This document shows, one piece after another, positions 60,612 through 64,000 of a stretch of DNA of 64,000 bases. This DNA is from Ailanthus altissimus. Taxonomy: Eukaryota; Streptophyta; Magnoliopsida; Sapindales; Simaroubaceae. The stretch's first letter is position 1, and every line of letters begins with the position of its first letter. The notes beneath the pieces were generated by a model that was not told the DNA's origin, did no database searches, and was given only the letters and a program-made list of their open reading frames with translations. The stretch covers positions 17,514,501-17,578,500 of the forward strand of contig OX327705.1 in NCBI GenBank assembly GCA_946807835.1, given 5' to 3'. The translations under genes and the position numbers were made by a program.

Positions 60612-61106
60612 TAGCTTAAAAACGCGTCCATGAAACTGAAGAACGTGTGCCAGTTATGGAGTCAACTAGCTAGTCTGTCTTCAATAAGAGGAAATTTTCT
60701 TTCGAGTAAGCTTTGTTTTGGTCAGTTAAGTCCACACGCACACTCCACTTTCTATTAGCGTTATTCACAATCACCATATTAGTGCGACACTCCAAGTAAT
60801 GGACTTCTTGGATGATCCTTATGGCAAGTAGCTTTTCAACCTCAGCATTTATGGCTTCATTTCTCTTATAGTTAAAATCCTCATTTTTTACTTAATAGGT
60901 TTGAAAGACAAATTGATTGCTAGCTTGTGAGAGATCAACGAAAAGTCAATGCTTAACATGTTCTTATGAAACCAGGAGAAGACGTCTAAGTATTCTCTCA
61001 ACACGATACTCAGGTTTTCCTTAAGCTTTGGCCTCAAATTAGAGCCAATCTTCAGTACCTTCTCGAATAAGTCTTCTCTCAATTGAACACTGGCTAGCTC
61101 ACCCAC
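60612..61106 (-). pseudogene. T2 reverse transcriptase, first part
   Basis: Minus strand: ELASVQLREDLFEKVLKIG, then LREYLDVFSWFHKNMLSIDF (61106-60970), then EAINAEVEKLLAIRIIQEVH (about 60870-60810), then NANRKWSVRVDLTDQNKAY, and a SFMDAF-like end where copy E is inserted. This is the standard N-terminal half of plant Ty3 RT. Confidence 0.78.
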
Positions 61107-61860
61107 AAGCTCTTAGAACTTGAGCTTTTACTTTTCCTTCAAGTTGACCATGTTGATGCAAAATATCTTCTTAGTCAAGGTTGTGTAATAGCTCATTTCC
61201 ATATTTTGTTCTCCCAAGATGACCCTAACTCCTTCCCCTCCTAAGAACTTCAACTTCAAGTAGTAGATAAACTGGCCACCTTAGAATTTCTTGTGAAATG
61301 GTCACCTTATAAGAATCTTATAAGGGAATGGCTGCTCAACCATTATGAAGCTCACCATTATAGTCTTCATATAAGGTCTTTCCCCTATAAAAATAGAAAG
61401 CATGACCATTCCTAACAACATCACACAACCCTCTCTAAAGTCTTAAAATGGAGTTTGCATCCTTTTCATTTTCCAATCCTTGATGTCGATGTTTTCTAAA
61501 GCTTCTTAAAAAATTATGTCCACTAAACTTCTATAATCGATGAACACTTTGTTTATTTCAGTCTCGACCACCTATAGTATGATTACAAGTGCATCGTCAT
61601 GGAGTTGTTAACTCTCTAAGCGTCCTCCTCTATGAACATTATGGGTATATCTTACATTTGAGGCTTCTTCACGACTGAATCTTTTAGTGTCCCATTAGAA
61701 AATACCGAGAGTAACACTTCTTTTGGCAATTGGAATATCTTGCTAAACATTGGTCCCCCAACGATTATCATGGTTAAATTTATTAGGTCAAGGATCTAAG
61801 GTTTTAGATTTATTTCTGTCAAGTGTTCTTCTATTCTTGATTTGCCCTGAACTCATCTAG
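61107..61860 (-). pseudogene. T2 protease region
   Basis: KVFIDYRSLVDIIF (near 61560-61510) matches the retropepsin active-site strand with Asp kept and Thr-Gly-Ser changed to Tyr-Arg-Ser. MVSFIMVEQPFPYKIL (near 61350-61300) is the segment before RT. Stops interrupt it. Confidence 0.6.
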
Positions 61861-63527
61861 GTACTTATTCCTGGCCAACTAACCTGCTCTTTAAGGCTAT
61901 AGCAGTTTCTAGTCTTGTGGTCGTGTTCTTTGTGAAACTTGCACTTTGTGTCCTTTTTTAGCTAAGGCACTAGTGTTTACATAACGTCTAGCTCAGTAAG
62001 CAATCCCTTGTCTTTGATGTTATCAAAGATGATGTCCAAAGGGACTATAAGAGGGATATAGAATCGTTCATCTTAAATTTTAACTACTTAGGAGAGAGAC
62101 CTCCTTAATATAACATTCGTTCATCCTCTCTAAGATTTTTCTCTCTAGAATACCTGCTTAGTCTGGGCAAGCTCCTCTCTCTTCCCCCTTAAATAGTCTT
62201 ATCTTTGGTGACCTTTTAAATTCTCTTTCTCGGTTTCTCTTTTGAGAATCCACTTGAATCGATCTCTTCGACTCCTCCTCCTCCTCTTATATCCTAATGT
62301 AACTTAAGGCCTTTTTCATATACAATCGAGTAGGTCTAAATATAGTTTTCAATAATATGGTACTATAACTTATTCAACTACAAAGCATCCTTTAATTCTT
62401 CTAAGGAGATAGATAGGAGGAAAGCCCTAACCTATATCACTTCTTTGTGGAATCTTTCCACAAACTTCTTCAAGCTCTCAAATTACCTCTAATTAATCTT
62501 TCTTAGTTATCAGAGATCCTTAGCTCAATTACAAGCTCCTTAGAAATGTTCTATAAACCAATCAATCAACTAGCTATACGATGAGATGTTCTTGTGCTTC
62601 AGCCTTGGTACCATAAAAGAGCTTGCCTTTGTAAATTTATATGAAGTAGCCTATACATCTGATTTTGTTTAAGTCCAACGATGGATAGGAGATCCGTTAC
62701 CCAGTCTACATAATGATTGGGGTCTGAGGTTCTATTATAGGTTCTAATGTTAGGCATTCTGAATATGATGGGTAGCTCCATATCTCTAAGGTCACTAGTG
62801 AATGGCAACTTACTCTCTTTTTCATTCTCAACTCGCAAAGCTGGTTCTTGCTATTCCCTCATCTTTATGAGCTTTGATCATCTCTGTTTTAGCTATTTCA
62901 TCTTCTCTTCTAAGGTTTCCTTCTTGGATCTACCTCCAACTGCACTATCTCCTCTACTTCACCCTTAATATTCGTCGAGCATTATGCTCATTCAAATAAT
63001 CATCCTCTTCCTTTTCTAAGGTGCATCTCTATGCCCTACCCGAATCACCCACCTATGATTAGTGGTGGCTACTTTTGCCTCCCCAGTAGCCTCTCACTCC
63101 AAGGCTTAGGTTTTTGCACTTTGTAAGCTTATCACTCCCACTGAAGTTTTTTGCCTGCACCATCGTGGAGAGACCTTAAGGTTACCAGTTAACCCTGCCG
63201 ATAGATCATTCATTCATAAAGCTCTCAACTCTTTGATCTCCATTGAGAATTCAGAACATTCTCTAAAAGCTTCTTCACAATCTCTCTCATATTCTCAAGC
63301 TCCTTCTAACTCCTTCAACAAATACTACATCCACTTTGGGCTGCTTTATGATCTCCATTGACGGCTAAAATTATTTTCTCACTAATCTTTGTCCTTCATG
63401 TTGCGACTCTCAAAGTTAAAGTTTCACACCGTACTTTGATCTAAAACTCATTCTCTCACTACCTTTTCTCAAGTCACCTTCTTATTTGGCTTCAAATTAT
63501 TGACTTCCATGACTTTTTACTTCAGTT
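61861..63527 (-). pseudogene. T2 gag
   Basis: The best part is 62838-62599: FRMPNIRTYNRTSDPNHYVD, then DLLSIVGLKQNQMYRLLHIN and LQRQALLWYQG, the core of Tat gag. ESLKKFVERFHKEV follows. CKFHKEHDHKTRNC (near 61955-61910) is the zinc-binding element with both Cys and both His kept. The N-terminal third (62840-63520) has no clear frame. Confidence 0.72.
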
Positions 63528-63543
63528 CCCATAGTCGGTGCCA
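63528..63543 (-). other. Primer-binding site of T2
   Basis: On the minus strand TTGGCACCGACTATGGGAA follows the LTR end closely. It differs by few bases from the widespread plant Ty3 primer-site context TTGGCGCCGTCTGTGGGAA. Confidence 0.65.
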
Positions 63544-63555
63544 ACCTATTAACAA

Positions 63556-64000
63556 TGAATTATAGGCTCTCAATCAAACTTAGAGTCCTCGGTCGAAAGA
63601 TAAATGTATATCCTCGTAGAAATGGTAAAAGTGTGTAGCCAAGTTGTTGCTATTCATCCTAAGCTTTTCATAGTGGTCTGAACTTAATTGTTGCAATTGT
63701 AAAGTTAGTTAAGATTGCATCGGTAATGGTTTTCAAAAATGACCCTCTGATACTTAAGTCAAAAATTCGATGAAGATGGAGAAAGGTAGTTGCTTAAACA
63801 ATTTAGGTGTCTAGAATTCACTTACTTATTCCCACACATAGGTCATAATTCTTCATTATATAGGTTGCTTGTGTGATTAACCCATGCCACTAGCTCTTCA
63901 ATATTTGAATGTTATAGGCGTGGTCCAGAATGATTAGAGTTATCAATTGTCACCTCGTGCTCTGTATTTATCAAAGGAATGTAGGTAACGTTCCTTTCCT
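63556..64000 (-). repeat. 5' LTR of T2 (partial)
   Basis: In plus orientation it starts TGAATTATAGGCTCTC next to the primer site and continues past the window edge. A block 'ctgatacttaagtca' (near 63748) resembles 'ccgatgcttaagcca' in the T1 LTR, so the two elements are related. Confidence 0.55.

Larger units (their letters stand above)
57280..64000 (-). mobile_element. Second Tat-lineage element (T2), split by a family R copy and running off the window
   Basis: Minus-strand order from the right: 5' LTR (63556 onward, right end outside the window), primer site, gag, protease, RT first part, family R copy E, RT second part, then truncation near 57280. RNase H, integrase and 3' LTR are absent. 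Stops and frameshifts are abundant. Confidence 0.82.

Noticed and set aside
1..64000. CRISPR arrays, bacterial operons, rRNA genes
   Set aside because: No regular direct repeats with spacers and no rRNA-like sequence; the gene structure and transposons are those of a plant nucleus.

Overview
The window is nuclear DNA of a flowering plant, most likely a eudicot. It is AT-rich, its genes have short GT-AG introns, and it is dominated by plant LTR-retrotransposons: Ty3/gypsy of the Tat lineage, Ty3-type elements with very long LTRs, and Ty1/copia. Host genes are few and mostly decayed. The species cannot be told from the sequence alone.

Layout. 1-1.56 kb: 3' part of a long repeat (family R, probably solo LTRs; five copies here). 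1.87-4.95 kb: exons of a dead NOM1-like (nucleolar MIF4G) gene; its last part recurs at 46.2-47.3 kb. 6.17-8.85 kb: a duplicated block with an intact two-exon RTM2-like gene (HSP20-type domain plus C-terminal membrane anchor); the second copy, also intact, lies at 33.60-36.44 kb. 9.4-9.65 kb: promoter and broken first exon of a phytocyanin gene.

10.67-31.73 kb: one decayed Tat-lineage element read on the minus strand (5' LTR at the right, 3' LTR at the left). Later insertions have split it: two nearly identical 2.71-kb solo LTRs (family L, target duplications ACCAA and AAACT), an L-family 5' LTR with primer site, a family R copy, and a 1.35-kb solo LTR (duplication CTTTG). It has an opposite-strand ORF of the 'putative gypsy type transposon' family between pol and the 3' LTR. 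Where integrase should follow RNase H, it carries an apparently intronless fragment of a LOG (cytokinin-activating) gene.

36.5-43.7 kb: a family R copy, then a copia element whose 5' LTR is split by an inverted R copy and whose integrase is deleted. 44.3-46.1 kb: a MITE and a second copia 3' end. 47.62-49.29 kb: a foldback hAT-like element with a strand-switching minisatellite arm. 49.4-54.5 kb: a six-exon double-stranded-RNA-binding protein gene on the minus strand that looks dead (lost start, two +1 frameshifts, GC donor). 55.45-55.77 kb: a 158-bp tandem duplication. 57.28-64 kb: a second minus-strand Tat element, split inside reverse transcriptase by a fifth R copy.

Only the two RTM2-like genes look able to make a full host protein. 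Target-site duplications give a readable order of insertion. The pattern of identity between the two RTM2 blocks suggests that a central tract of about 1.5 kb was homogenised by gene conversion across the older Tat element.
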